Counted from the stretch's first letter, positions 19,302 through 27,645 are shown. The stretch: 64,000 bases of DNA from Devosia sp. Root685 (GCF_001427875.1 NZ_LMHK01000001.1:1180871-1244870); one strand, 5' to 3'. Numbers and translations are program-made. The notes: generated from the sequence alone by a model not told the origin.

Positions 19302-19985
19302 ATGATGGATCAGGACGCGGAGACAATCGAGATCGCCGACGACGTTCTGCTGACCGATCAGTTGTTCGAGCAGTTGAGCGAGGCCATCGTCGTGGGCACT
19401 CTCGCTCCCGGCACCAAGCTCAGTGAGCCGCGCTTGGCCGCGCAATATGGCGTCAGCCGCGGACCACTGCGGGAGGCCATTCGGCGGCTTGAAGAACGCA
19501 AGCTGGTTACGCGTGCACCCCGGCAGGGTGCGCGCGTCGTCGTGCCGACGCCGGGCGATGCGCTGGAGCTTTTTACCATTCGCGAAGTGCTGGAAGGGCT
19601 GGCGGCACGGCATGCGGCGGAGAACGCGACCGATGCCGAGATCGATCAGCTTCGCGCCATGCTGGCGCACCACCGCGATGCGCTCTCGAAGCCCGATGCG
19701 ATGGTCTATTGGCAGGCCACTGCCAATTCGGATTTTCACTTCATGATCGCCCGGATCGGTCGCAATCAGCACCTGTTCGATCTGCTGTGCGGCGAATATT
19801 ACACGCTCTTCCGGCTCTATCGCATGCAGCACCGCATCGTGCCCGGCCGTGCGCAGCGGGCACTGGCAGAGCATGAACGCATCGTCGAGGCGATTGCCGA
19901 CCGGGATGCGGAGCTATCGGAAATCCTGATGCGCCGGCACATTGCCTCGGCCCGCGTCGGGCTCATCGCCCAGGCGAGCGCCTGA
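19302..19985 (+). CDS. GntR family regulator, FCD subfamily
   Basis: A 227-residue transcription factor. The N-terminal winged helix-turn-helix has LFEQLSEAIVVGTLAPGTKLSEPRLAAQYGVSRGPLREAIRRLE in one run of family consensus (roughly residues 18-62). The C-terminal FCD ligand domain is all-helical with metal-site type residues in NSDFHFMIAR and a late EHERIVEAI. Start at 19302 (a second ATG follows directly); an upstream open stretch to 19242 is not domain-like. As last gene of the tct operon it probably senses the transported acid or a product and acts at the two palindromes before tctC. Its 3' end overlaps the convergent cyclase gene by 72 bp. Confidence 0.9.
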   Translation: MMDQDAETIEIADDVLLTDQLFEQLSEAIVVGTLAPGTKLSEPRLAAQYGVSRGPLREAIRRLEERKLVTRAPRQGARVVVPTPGDALELFTIREVLEGLAARHAAENATDAEIDQLRAMLAHHRDALSKPDAMVYWQATANSDFHFMIARIGRNQHLFDLLCGEYYTLFRLYRMQHRIVPGRAQRALAEHERIVEAIADRDAELSEILMRRHIASARVGLIAQASA

Positions 19986-22055
19986 CACCAGATTTGCCTC
20001 CGCTGCGGGAAAATCCGCGAGACGGGTCGGCAGGCAGGCGTAGAATTGAGCCAGTTCTGGTTCGACCTTTTCGGCCAGTGCCCGGCAGTGCTGGAGCAGG
20101 GCGTCGTCGAGCACGCCGCTGGTGAGCGCCGAGAGCAATTCGGTGTGGCTCGTCAGTAGCGCCTCGAAGGCTGCACTGGATTTTACGGCTTCACCGCCCA
20201 CCAGCAGCTTTATCGGTTCGCGACCGGACATGCCCTTGAGTTCGACCCAGCCGGCATCGAGGAAGGCGAGGTTTTGCGCTTCGGCGGCCATTTCGGCCGT
20301 GGCGAGGATGCTGTAACCCACCGATTTGCAGGCGCCTTCAATGCGGCTGGCGACGTTGACAGTGTCGCCGACGCAGGAATAGTCGAAGCGTTTTTCAAAA
20401 CCCATATTGCCGACCAGCGCGGGGCCGGTGGCGATACCAATGCCGATATGGATGGGGTCGTCGCTGCCGCGGTTGAGGTCACGCAGCGCTGCACGCATGG
20501 CGAGAGCCGCCTCGCCGGCGAGCAAAGCGTGGTCCTTCTCCTCGGCTGGGGCATTCCAGAAGGCCATGACCGAGTCGCCCATGAATTTATCGATGGTGCC
20601 GCGATGGCGAATGATCGCGCCGCCCAAGGCGGCGAAGAGGCCATTGAGAATGCTGACCAATTGGTCCGGCGTTGTCCGTTCAGCCAGGGCCGAAAAATTG
20701 CGCACGTCGGAAAACATCACGGTCAATTCGCGCACATTGCCGCCGAGGCGGAGGAGGCTTTGATCGGCCTCGATCTGGGTCAGCACCGAGGGTTCGACAT
20801 AATAGCCAAAGGCGCGGCGGATGCGGCGGCGATCGAGGTCGGTGACCGTGAAGCGGAGGAAAGCCATGGTCGCGTAGCTGACGAGGGCGGCAAAGAGCGG
20901 GTAGCTGGGGTCGATGAGGAGGCCGGGGTTGGCAAAACTCCACCAGCTGAAGGAGACCGAGGCAGCAGCAACGGCGAGCGACACGCCGAGGCCGACCAGA
21001 GGACCGGAGACGACGACGGCGAGGACGATGATGAGGCCGGAAGCGGCCAGCAGCAGCAGTTCGAGGCCTGACACCCAATCGGCGCGGTCGAGGAAGGTCT
21101 GGGTAAGAATCTGTTCGAGCGCCTGGAGATGAATGGACACGCCGGGAACGGGAACGCCGAGGGGACTGATACGGATATCGTTGAGGCCGCTGGCGGAGCT
21201 GCCGATGAAGACGATGTGGCCTGATATCAATGGGGCGAGCGCGGCATAGTCTTCGCCGAGGAGGTCCGTGGCCGGGATGTAGGTTTCAGGCGGCAATTCG
21301 CGATAGTAGAGGCGAAGATCGCCTGTGGGGCCGGTGGGGATAGCGATATCGCCGACCCGGACGGCTTCGACGGTGCGGCCATCTACGGTGTCGCCTATGA
21401 TGACGAGGGTCGGCACGTCCATGGCGACGCGGAGGGCTTCGACCGAGAGCGTGGGCAAGGCGCCGGAGTCGACGCGCCAGAGCAGTGGCAGGCGTCGCGC
21501 CACCCCTGCACCCTGCCGGTCGAGGCTGGCGACGCCGAGGCCGCTGGCGGCTTGCGCAAGGATGGGGAGAGGTTGGGCTGCGCCACCGAGTTCGGGCACG
21601 GCGGTGAGTGGGTCGCTGCCGGTAGTGGCAAGGCCGGCCTTTGGCGGGGCGGTGACAGGCAATGCGCTACCATTTTGGGCGAGGCCGAGGATGGTGCGGC
21701 CGGCGGCCAGAGTTTTGGCAAAATTCTCGTCTGCGATGCCGGAGGCGCGTTCGGCCTCGCTGAAGAGGATATCGAAGGCGATGGCGGCGGCACCCAGTTC
21801 GGTGAGGCGCTCGGAGAGGCGGCCGAGGGTTTCGCGTGGCCACGGCCATTGGCCGACTTCGGCCAATGAGGTTTCGTCGATATCGATGATGCGCACCGGC
21901 AGGTCAGCGGGCGCCGAGCGGGGCCGCAATTGCTGGAAAACGTCAAAGCTCGTCTCGCGCACCACCTGGACTGAGTAGGGATCGATCAGGCGGAGCGCCA
22001 AGAGTCCGAGAATAACGAGGAGACCCAGAGTAAGCGCCGCAAGCCGCCTGCCCAT
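19914..22055 (-). CDS. CHASE2-domain class III adenylate/guanylate cyclase
   Basis: A 713-residue membrane receptor cyclase. An N-terminal membrane segment (LAALTLGLLVILGLLALRLI) leads into an extracytoplasmic CHASE2 sensor containing IIDIDETSLAEVGQWPWPR and GHIVFIGSSASGLNDI. Three membrane segments (about residues 325-405) follow, then a cytoplasmic class III cyclase domain. Catalytic features there are the metal aspartates in MFSDVRNFS and FMGDSVMAFW, the lysine of IDKFMGD, and DYSCVGDTVNVASR, which fits ATP rather than GTP use. The ATG at 22055 has AGGG upstream; a TTG at 22070 overlapping the AraC stop is the alternative. A ~90-residue tail without a known domain ends the protein. Confidence 0.9.
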   Translation of the reverse strand: MGRRLAALTLGLLVILGLLALRLIDPYSVQVVRETSFDVFQQLRPRSAPADLPVRIIDIDETSLAEVGQWPWPRETLGRLSERLTELGAAAIAFDILFSEAERASGIADENFAKTLAAGRTILGLAQNGSALPVTAPPKAGLATTGSDPLTAVPELGGAAQPLPILAQAASGLGVASLDRQGAGVARRLPLLWRVDSGALPTLSVEALRVAMDVPTLVIIGDTVDGRTVEAVRVGDIAIPTGPTGDLRLYYRELPPETYIPATDLLGEDYAALAPLISGHIVFIGSSASGLNDIRISPLGVPVPGVSIHLQALEQILTQTFLDRADWVSGLELLLLAASGLIIVLAVVVSGPLVGLGVSLAVAAASVSFSWWSFANPGLLIDPSYPLFAALVSYATMAFLRFTVTDLDRRRIRRAFGYYVEPSVLTQIEADQSLLRLGGNVRELTVMFSDVRNFSALAERTTPDQLVSILNGLFAALGGAIIRHRGTIDKFMGDSVMAFWNAPAEEKDHALLAGEAALAMRAALRDLNRGSDDPIHIGIGIATGPALVGNMGFEKRFDYSCVGDTVNVASRIEGACKSVGYSILATAEMAAEAQNLAFLDAGWVELKGMSGREPIKLLVGGEAVKSSAAFEALLTSHTELLSALTSGVLDDALLQHCRALAEKVEPELAQFYACLPTRLADFPAAEANLVSGARLGDEPDAGRGNVPAHQDFR

Positions 22056-22066
22056 GGTCCCTGCCC

Positions 22067-22996
22067 TCAATTAAAGGGCGTGCAGACCGCGACACGCTGC
22101 GGCAGGGACGAGCTTGGCCGTATGCGCAGATCGCGCCGGAAATCGCTGGGCGACATGCCGGCGATCTTGCGGAAGAGCTTGTTGAAGGCACTGAGCGAGC
22201 CGAAGCCGCTATCCATGGCGATCTGCAGGACATTGGCATCGTCGCGCATCAGCAAGGCCTGCGCATAGGACAGGCGGATGAGATTGACGTAGTCGTTCAG
22301 CGTCATGCCGGTGCATTTCTTGAAGACGGTCATGGCGTATTTCGGGTGCACATCGGCTGCCACGGCGATGTCGACCGAGTCGATATCTTCGCGGAAATTG
22401 TCGGCGATATAGTCGCAGATACGAACGACGATGGGCGAAATGTGCTGATCGGTGGAGTGGCTGTTCGATCTCGTATGGTGGCCGGAGGACAGTTCGTAGG
22501 GCGCGAAGCGGATGCGCTCGATGCGCAGCAGCAACTCGTCCACGGCCATGCTGATTTTCAGGGGATCGCCGGAGCGGACATAGTCGTTCCAGCGGGCGAA
22601 ATTGACGGGATCGGAGGCGTCAGTGGCTCTGGTAACGAGAGCCGCGCCTTGCATGAGGCCGGCCTGCACCCCTTGGGGGAGCCTGAGCCGAAAGAAATGC
22701 ACCAGCGGCAGGTGGCCGCCAGCATAAACGAGATCCTCGGAGGCGTCGTCGAGCCGGTGCGGTTGGCCGCCCCAGAAGAGGGCAAGATCGCCGGCACCGA
22801 AGCGCACTTCGTAGCCGCTCATGGCATAGTGGGCCCAGCCGCGCACGATGTAATTGACCTCGACCTGCGCGTGCCAATGCGATGCACGCATCAGCAGCGG
22901 GGAGGCATGGAACATGTTGAGTTCGGTCGGCAGATGTTCCACGCCGTCGAGGGCCGGCTCATAGTAGCCGCGCTCCACCATCTTACTATCCGCCAA
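22067..22996 (-). CDS. AraC family transcriptional regulator
   Basis: A 309-residue regulator with an N-terminal cupin-like sensing domain (HWHAQVEVNYIVRGWAHY, then FGAGDLALFWGGQPH) and a C-terminal double helix-turn-helix. That part carries the AraC signature in NVLQIAMDSGFGSLSAFNKL followed by FRKIAGMSPSDFRR. This is the architecture of sugar- or polyol-responsive AraC proteins. It lies divergently from the dehydrogenase/aldo-keto reductase fusion (203-bp shared region, 22997-23199), which is its most likely target. Its stop overlaps or abuts the start region of the cyclase gene downstream, so the two may be co-transcribed. Confidence 0.92.
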   Translation of the reverse strand: MADSKMVERGYYEPALDGVEHLPTELNMFHASPLLMRASHWHAQVEVNYIVRGWAHYAMSGYEVRFGAGDLALFWGGQPHRLDDASEDLVYAGGHLPLVHFFRLRLPQGVQAGLMQGAALVTRATDASDPVNFARWNDYVRSGDPLKISMAVDELLLRIERIRFAPYELSSGHHTRSNSHSTDQHISPIVVRICDYIADNFREDIDSVDIAVAADVHPKYAMTVFKKCTGMTLNDYVNLIRLSYAQALLMRDDANVLQIAMDSGFGSLSAFNKLFRKIAGMSPSDFRRDLRIRPSSSLPQRVAVCTPFN

Positions 22997-23199
22997 TTTG
23001 AAATACCCGATAAGAGCGACGGTTTTTGAGGAGTAGATAGCTTAGGTATCGCTCGGCACAAGAGCAAGGGAGGAGAATGCGCGGGATCCGTGGGATCATC
23101 CGCGCCTCAAGCGCCTGAAAACGGGCGCCCTGGCTGTGCCGACATGAACAACACTGGGCACCCTGACGAGCTGGGCCGGCCCTTCGCGAGGAAAAGACC

Positions 23200-25203
23200 A
23201 TGACCGACAAGAAGATTCGCTGGGGCATTATCGGGCCGGGCAGCATTGCCAAGGCCTTCCGCGGCGGCCTCGAAAACGCCAAGCACGGCGTGCTCGCGGC
23301 GATTGCCACGCGCAATCCCAGCAAGCCCAATCTGGCCGTGGATTTTCCGGGCGTGCGCGTGGTTGCAGGATATGACGCGCTGCTGGCCGATAGGGATATC
23401 GACGCGGTCTATATCGCGGTGCCGCATACCGGGCACGCCGAATGGGCGATCAAGGCGGCGGAAGCCGGCAAGCATGTGCTCGTCGAAAAGCCGCTGGCGC
23501 TGTCGGCGCATGAAATCGACGCGGTGTTCCATGCGCACAAGAAGGCCGGGACTTTTGCGGGCGAGGCCTTCATGTATCGCCTGCATCCGCAGGTGAAGCA
23601 GTTGCTCGACCTGATCAAATCCGGCGCTATTGGCGAGGTGCGGATGATCCAGTCGAGCTTTGGTTTTTCGATGGGCAAGTTCCAGCCGCAGCATCGTTTG
23701 TTCGCCTCGGCGCTGGCTGGCGGCGGTATTTTGGATGTGGGTGGCTATCCCGTGTCGATGGCGCGGTTGATTGCCGGCGCCGCGCTCGGCAAGCCGTTCG
23801 CCGACCCGGTGAAGGTGCAGGGCACCGCAAAACTCAATGAAGAAGGCACCGACGATTGGGCGGCTGCACTGCTGACGTTCGAAAACGGCATTGTGGCGCA
23901 GGTGTCCTGCGCGGTGATGGCCAATCTCGACAATGTGCTGCGTATCCATGGGTCGGAAGGCCGGATTGAGGTGCCGGATTTCTGGTTTGCCAATGGCAAT
24001 CGTGACCAGGGTCTTGGCCGTATCGACATCATCAAGGGTGGCAAGACCGAGACGGTCAGCGTCAACGAGACGGCGCATGTCTATTCGTTCGAGGCCGATG
24101 CGGCTTCGCTGGCTATACTCGAAGGGCGGCAGGAATTTGCAGCGCCGGGCATGAGCTGGGGCGACAGCCTTGGCAATGCGCGGGTACTGGATCAGTGGCG
24201 TAGGGATGCGGGGATCGAGTACTCGGTCGAGAAATATACCAACCGCCTCAATACGTTGGATAATCGCACGCTTGGGCCGAATACCGGTGTTATTCCGAAG
24301 CGCAACATTCCGGGGCTGACGAAACAGGCTTCGGCGGTTGCGCTGGGCTTTGAGGATTTCAAGACCTTCTCATCAGGCGCGATCCTGCTCGATGCGTTCT
24401 GGGAAAAGGGCGGCAATATCTTCGATACTGCCTTTATCTATGGCGGTGGCTATACCGAAAAGCTGTTCGGCGAATGGCAGAAGAGCCGTGGCGTGCGCGA
24501 AGACGCCGTCGTCATCGCGAAGGGTGCGCATTCCCCGCTGGTCTATCCCGATGTGATCGCCAAGCAGCTGACGCAGTCGCTCGATCGCCTACAGACGGAC
24601 TATGTCGACGTGTATTTCATGCACCGCGACAATCTTGATGTGCCGGTGGGTGAATTCGTCGATGCCATGGATGCCGAGGTGAAGGCGGGCCGGATTCGTG
24701 GGCCGTTCGGTGGGTCGAACTGGACCAAGGAGCGTATGGACGAGGCGATTGCCTATGCCGAGCGCACCGGCAAGACCAAGCCGCAGGCTCTCTCCAACAA
24801 CTTTGCGCTGGCCGAAATGCTGGACCCGATCTGGGGCGGTTGCGTGACTTCGTCGACGCCTGATTTCAAGCAGTGGCTGATCGATCGGCAGGTGACCAAC
24901 TTCTCCTGGTCGAGCCAGGCGCGCGGCTTCTTTACCGACCTTGCGGGCCGGGACAAGACCGACAATGAGGAACTGGTAAGGGTCTGGTACAACGAGCAAA
25001 ACTTTGGTCGCCGTGATCGGGCGATCGAATTGGCCAAGCAGATTGGGCATAATCCGATCCACGTGGCACTGGCCTATGTTTTGGCCCAGCCCTTCCCCAG
25101 CGTGCCGCTGATCGGGCCGCGTCGTTTGGTCGAGCTTGAGGACAGCCTCAAGGCTTTTGAGATCAAGCTGACGCCGGAACAGGTTAAGTGGCTGGAAGGC
25201 TAA
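23200..25203 (+). CDS. Gfo/Idh/MocA dehydrogenase fused to an aldo/keto reductase
   Basis: A 667-residue fusion of two oxidoreductases. Residues 1-335 form a Gfo/Idh/MocA dehydrogenase, with nucleotide loop GIIGPGSIA (9-17), the catalytic-lysine motif EKP (96-98), and GGGILDVGGYPVSM with tyrosine in the usual histidine/tyrosine position. Residues 380-667 form an aldo/keto reductase with an intact tetrad: D409 and Y414 in FDTAFIYGGG, K441 in AKGA and H475 in YFMHRD. Both halves look catalytically competent. The start at 23200 follows a GAGG-rich stretch. The divergent AraC gene is the likely regulator. A sugar or polyol interconversion by two coupled redox steps is inferred; the substrate is unknown. 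Confidence 0.92.
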   Translation: MTDKKIRWGIIGPGSIAKAFRGGLENAKHGVLAAIATRNPSKPNLAVDFPGVRVVAGYDALLADRDIDAVYIAVPHTGHAEWAIKAAEAGKHVLVEKPLALSAHEIDAVFHAHKKAGTFAGEAFMYRLHPQVKQLLDLIKSGAIGEVRMIQSSFGFSMGKFQPQHRLFASALAGGGILDVGGYPVSMARLIAGAALGKPFADPVKVQGTAKLNEEGTDDWAAALLTFENGIVAQVSCAVMANLDNVLRIHGSEGRIEVPDFWFANGNRDQGLGRIDIIKGGKTETVSVNETAHVYSFEADAASLAILEGRQEFAAPGMSWGDSLGNARVLDQWRRDAGIEYSVEKYTNRLNTLDNRTLGPNTGVIPKRNIPGLTKQASAVALGFEDFKTFSSGAILLDAFWEKGGNIFDTAFIYGGGYTEKLFGEWQKSRGVREDAVVIAKGAHSPLVYPDVIAKQLTQSLDRLQTDYVDVYFMHRDNLDVPVGEFVDAMDAEVKAGRIRGPFGGSNWTKERMDEAIAYAERTGKTKPQALSNNFALAEMLDPIWGGCVTSSTPDFKQWLIDRQVTNFSWSSQARGFFTDLAGRDKTDNEELVRVWYNEQNFGRRDRAIELAKQIGHNPIHVALAYVLAQPFPSVPLIGPRRLVELEDSLKAFEIKLTPEQVKWLEG

Positions 25204-25217
25204 GCTCAATCTGCCAG

Positions 25218-25345
25218 CAGGCCTCATGGTGAGGCGCGAAGCGTAGCGAAGCCTCGAACCATGGGGGCGTGCCACCGAACATTCGGGCACGTCCTCGTGG
25301 TTCGAGGCTTTGCGCTGCAAAGCACCTCACCATGAGGACTACTTG
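25218..25345. repeat. Dispersed palindromic repeat, family A, two-armed copy
   Basis: Left arm GCCTCATGGTGAGGCGC and inner GCCTCGAACCATGGGG face right-arm CCTCGTGGTTCGAGGC and CACCTCACCATGAGG. It fills the first part of the 493-bp gap (25204-25696) between the fusion gene and ribN; the rest of the gap is the FMN riboswitch leader. It could act as a transcript end for the upstream gene. Confidence 0.9.
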
Positions 25346-25456
25346 GACAACCGTTTCGGTTGTTCACTTCTCGTAGACAGTTTGTACCCTCTGGCAGCGT
25401 TGCAAGGGCAACGTCCCTGCCCTATGTTATCCATCGTGAGATTACGATCTCATGCA

Positions 25457-25595
25457 ATTCTCAGGGCGGGGTGAAACTCCCCACCGGCGGTAAGGCGGCG
25501 ACGCCAAGCCCGCGAGCGCTTTCGGTTTCGGCCGGAGGGTCAGCAGATCCGGTGTGATTCCGGAGCCGACGGTCATAGTCCGGATGAAAGAGAAT
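25457..25595 (+). promoter_or_regulatory. FMN riboswitch (RFN element)
   Basis: The leader of ribN carries the conserved RFN elements. TCAGGGCGGGGTGAAA with CCCCACCGGCGGT follows the first helix, GAGGGTCAGCAGATCCGGT-type sequence lies in the middle, and GGTCATAGTCCGGATGAAAG closes the core. The closing helix pairs ATTCTC (25457-25462) with GAGAAT (25590-25595). Binding of FMN is expected to lower expression of the downstream transporter. It lies on the same strand as ribN, about 100 bp before its start. Confidence 0.96.
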
Positions 25596-25652
25596 GGGTT
25601 GGCCAAGCGCCTGATTATGCTCGTGTTTTTGCACGCGCAGAGTTCTGCGTCG

Positions 25653-25689
25653 CCTTCCCGTAACCCTGGGGAAACTGGTTACGGAAAGG
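25653..25689 (+). promoter_or_regulatory. Ribosome-site-sequestering hairpin of the riboswitch
   Basis: CCTTCCCGTAACC (25653-25665) can pair with GGTTACGGAAAGG (25677-25689) with one mismatch; the second strand contains most of the AAGGA ribosome site (25686-25690) of ribN. This fits a translational expression platform: FMN binding would favour the hairpin and hide the site. There is no T tract, so a terminator mechanism is unlikely. Confidence 0.75.
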
Positions 25690-25696
25690 ACGACAC

Positions 25697-26668
25697 ATGA
25701 ACCAGATTTCCTCTTCTTCACATACCGGCGCGACTTCGGGCGCTATTTTCATGCTGGTTGCCAGCCTCGCTTTTGCCGGCGCCAATACGCTGCAGGCGGT
25801 TCTGCCAACGCCGGCAGAATATGGCGGGTTCGGCATGAGCTCGACGGGTATGGCCTTCTGGCAGTATGTGATCGCCTCAGTTTTGGCGCTGCCGCTGATT
25901 TTACGTATTGGTATCAAGAACTTGCGCACCAGCCATCCGCTGGCGCACGAAGTTCGTGCCTTCGTATCGGCGCTCGGCGTGCACGTTTTCGTCTACGGTT
26001 TTGCCTCGGGCGTTCCAATCTGGCAGATGGTGACGCTTCTCGCCACCGGGCCGCTGTTCATCATTCTCGGCTCCACCGTGCTTCTGGGCGAAAAGGCTTC
26101 CACCGCGCGGATCGGGGCGGCCCTGATGGGGTTTGCCGGCGCGATCATCGTGTCGGGGGTCGGTGCAGATGGCATTACGTGGCAAACCTTTGTGCCGATC
26201 GCGGCGGCGGCACTGTGGGCAAAAACAGACATTCTCACCAAGTACCTGACGCAAAAGGGAGAATCCCCGGAAACGCTGACGATTTCGCTGCTGGTGCTCG
26301 TTACCCCGAACCACCTGGCTATTCTGTTGCTGGTGACCGCCTTCGCCTGGGCGCTGCCGGCCGGCGCCGCACCCGGCTTTCCGTTTGCGCTGCCAACGGG
26401 TACCGGATTGCTGCTGCTTTTGCTGCTGGGCGCCCTGACAGCCGCAGCGCAGTATCTGCTGAGCTTTGCCTATCGCGCCGCGGACGCGACCTTTCTGCAG
26501 CCCTTCGGCGATCTGAAGGTGCCGCTCGGCGTGATCGTGGGTTGGGTTGCGCTGGGCCAGGTGCCATCGATCTGGTTCTGGCCCGGTGCCGCGCTCATCA
26601 TTCTGGCTTCGTTGTTCCTCTATCTCGTGGAAGGTCGCGACCAGTCTTCCAAGCTGGCGACTGCGTAG
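25697..26668 (+). CDS. ribN: Riboflavin transporter, EamA/DMT superfamily
   Basis: A 323-residue inner-membrane protein with ten hydrophobic segments in two EamA repeats, beginning after a short hydrophilic N-terminus (SGAIFMLVASLAFAGANTLQAVL). The FMN riboswitch directly upstream identifies it as the RibN-type riboflavin importer known from rhizobia and relatives. Start at 25697 with AAGGA 6 bases upstream. A strong terminator follows at 26703-26737, so it is probably a single-gene unit. The assignment depends on riboswitch plus fold; without the riboswitch it would only be called a DMT-family permease. Confidence 0.9.
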   Translation: MNQISSSSHTGATSGAIFMLVASLAFAGANTLQAVLPTPAEYGGFGMSSTGMAFWQYVIASVLALPLILRIGIKNLRTSHPLAHEVRAFVSALGVHVFVYGFASGVPIWQMVTLLATGPLFIILGSTVLLGEKASTARIGAALMGFAGAIIVSGVGADGITWQTFVPIAAAALWAKTDILTKYLTQKGESPETLTISLLVLVTPNHLAILLLVTAFAWALPAGAAPGFPFALPTGTGLLLLLLLGALTAAAQYLLSFAYRAADATFLQPFGDLKVPLGVIVGWVALGQVPSIWFWPGAALIILASLFLYLVEGRDQSSKLATA

Positions 26669-26679
26669 CATTCCAAACG

Positions 26680-26695
26680 TAGAATAATTCTTCCA
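26680..26695. promoter_or_regulatory. IolR-type operator upstream of iolR
   Basis: On the minus strand this reads TGGAA-GAATTA-TTCTA, the same TGGAA-N6-TTCTA form found before iolC and iolG. It lies just after the ribN stop and before the ribN terminator, about 55 bp from the iolR start. Likely an autoregulatory site; IolR binding is inferred from the recurrence. Confidence 0.7.
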
Positions 26696-26702
26696 AATTT
26701 GA

Positions 26703-26737
26703 CGCCGGCAATGCGATATTGCCGGCGTTGTTATTTT
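26703..26737 (+). terminator. Rho-independent terminator of ribN
   Basis: CGCCGGCAA and TTGCCGGCG form a perfect 9-bp stem with a 7-base loop, followed by TTGTTATTTT. It ends 12 bases before the iolR start, so iolR either starts transcription within or after it, or carries this hairpin in its leader. Confidence 0.9.
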
Positions 26738-26749
26738 AGGGGGACTCGT

Positions 26750-27589
26750 ATGGACCGGGGAGAGATTCAGGGCGCGCCGAAAAATTTCGAGGCGCTGCGG
26801 ACACTTATCCTCGAACGGCGGCGCGAATTGCCCAAGCGGCTGGCGCAGGTGGCGGCCTTTGCGCTGGATAACCCCGATGAGATTGCCTTTGGCACGGCGG
26901 CGAGTATTGCGACCGATGCGGAAGTGCAGCCTTCGACGCTGGTGCGGTTTTCGCAAACCTTTGGTTTTGATGGATTTTCGGCGCTGCAGGCGGTGTTTCG
27001 GGCACGATTGCGGGAGCGTAATTCGAGCTATGAGGATCGGCTGGCGGAGCTGGAAAGTGGGGATGCGGCGCCGGCTGGATCGGCGGCTATCCTCAACTCG
27101 TTTATCGCGGCGGCACATCGCAGCCTCGATAATTTGAGTGCCGCAATCGACCCGCAAAAGTTCGAATCCGCTAGCAGACTGTTAGCATCGGCAGGCACCA
27201 TTCACCTGATTGCGCGGCGCAGAAGTTACCCAATCGCGACATACATGGCCTATGCCCTCTCGCAGCTGAAAATCCGCTGCCAGATTGCCGGGACGGCATC
27301 GGGGATCGATGACGATCTGCTGGCTTTGGCCGATGAGGGGGATGCGGCTTTTGCGGTGAGTTTTTCGGGCTATGCACCCGAGACGGTGGCCCAGGCTTCG
27401 GCGCTGGCGGCGCGCGGGATTCCGGTCGTGTCGCTGACCGATTCGGCGTTTTCGCCGCTGGCGGAATGTTCGACCGTCTGGTTCGAACTGGTCGAGGCGG
27501 ATCACGCCGGGTTTCGATCGCTCTCGGCCAGCATGGCCTTTGCCATGGCGCTGGCCGTGGCCATTGCCGAGGAGCGGCGGCGGGGCTGA
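26750..27589 (+). CDS. iolR: MurR/RpiR-type regulator of inositol catabolism
   Basis: A 279-residue repressor-type protein. The N-terminal RpiR helix-turn-helix spans about residues 12-85 (AFGTAASIATDAEVQPSTLVRFSQTFGFDG). The C-terminal SIS sugar-phosphate domain includes AGTIHLIARRRSYPIATYMA and AFAVSFSGYAPETV. Start at 26750, preceded by AGGGGGA at good spacing. It sits directly before iolC, and three operators of one form occur before iolR, iolC and iolG. That matches the rhizobial inositol repressor IolR, which responds to a phosphorylated inositol intermediate. It is the only regulator in the iol cluster. Confidence 0.88.
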   Translation: MDRGEIQGAPKNFEALRTLILERRRELPKRLAQVAAFALDNPDEIAFGTAASIATDAEVQPSTLVRFSQTFGFDGFSALQAVFRARLRERNSSYEDRLAELESGDAAPAGSAAILNSFIAAAHRSLDNLSAAIDPQKFESASRLLASAGTIHLIARRRSYPIATYMAYALSQLKIRCQIAGTASGIDDDLLALADEGDAAFAVSFSGYAPETVAQASALAARGIPVVSLTDSAFSPLAECSTVWFELVEADHAGFRSLSASMAFAMALAVAIAEERRRG

Positions 27590-27599
27590 TTTTCTGTGA

Positions 27600-27615
27600 T
27601 GGAACAGAAATTCTA
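27600..27615. promoter_or_regulatory. IolR-type operator upstream of iolC, primary site
   Basis: TGGAA-CAGAAA-TTCTA, 64 bp before the iolC start. It has the same fixed bases as the sites before iolR and iolG and lies just after the iolR stop codon, so iolC has its own controlled promoter. Confidence 0.75.
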
Positions 27616-27629
27616 TATTTGAACTGATT

Positions 27630-27645
27630 TGGAAGATGTGTTTCA
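27630..27645. promoter_or_regulatory. IolR-type operator upstream of iolC, secondary site
   Basis: TGGAA-GATGTG-TTTCA, a weaker match placed 30 bp downstream of the primary site, close to three helical turns. The tandem arrangement suggests co-operative repressor binding across the iolC promoter. Confidence 0.55.

Noticed and set aside
22055..22070. TTG start of the cyclase overlapping the AraC stop
   Set aside because: Possible, but the ATG at 22055 has a better ribosome site (AGGG) and starts directly before the membrane segment.
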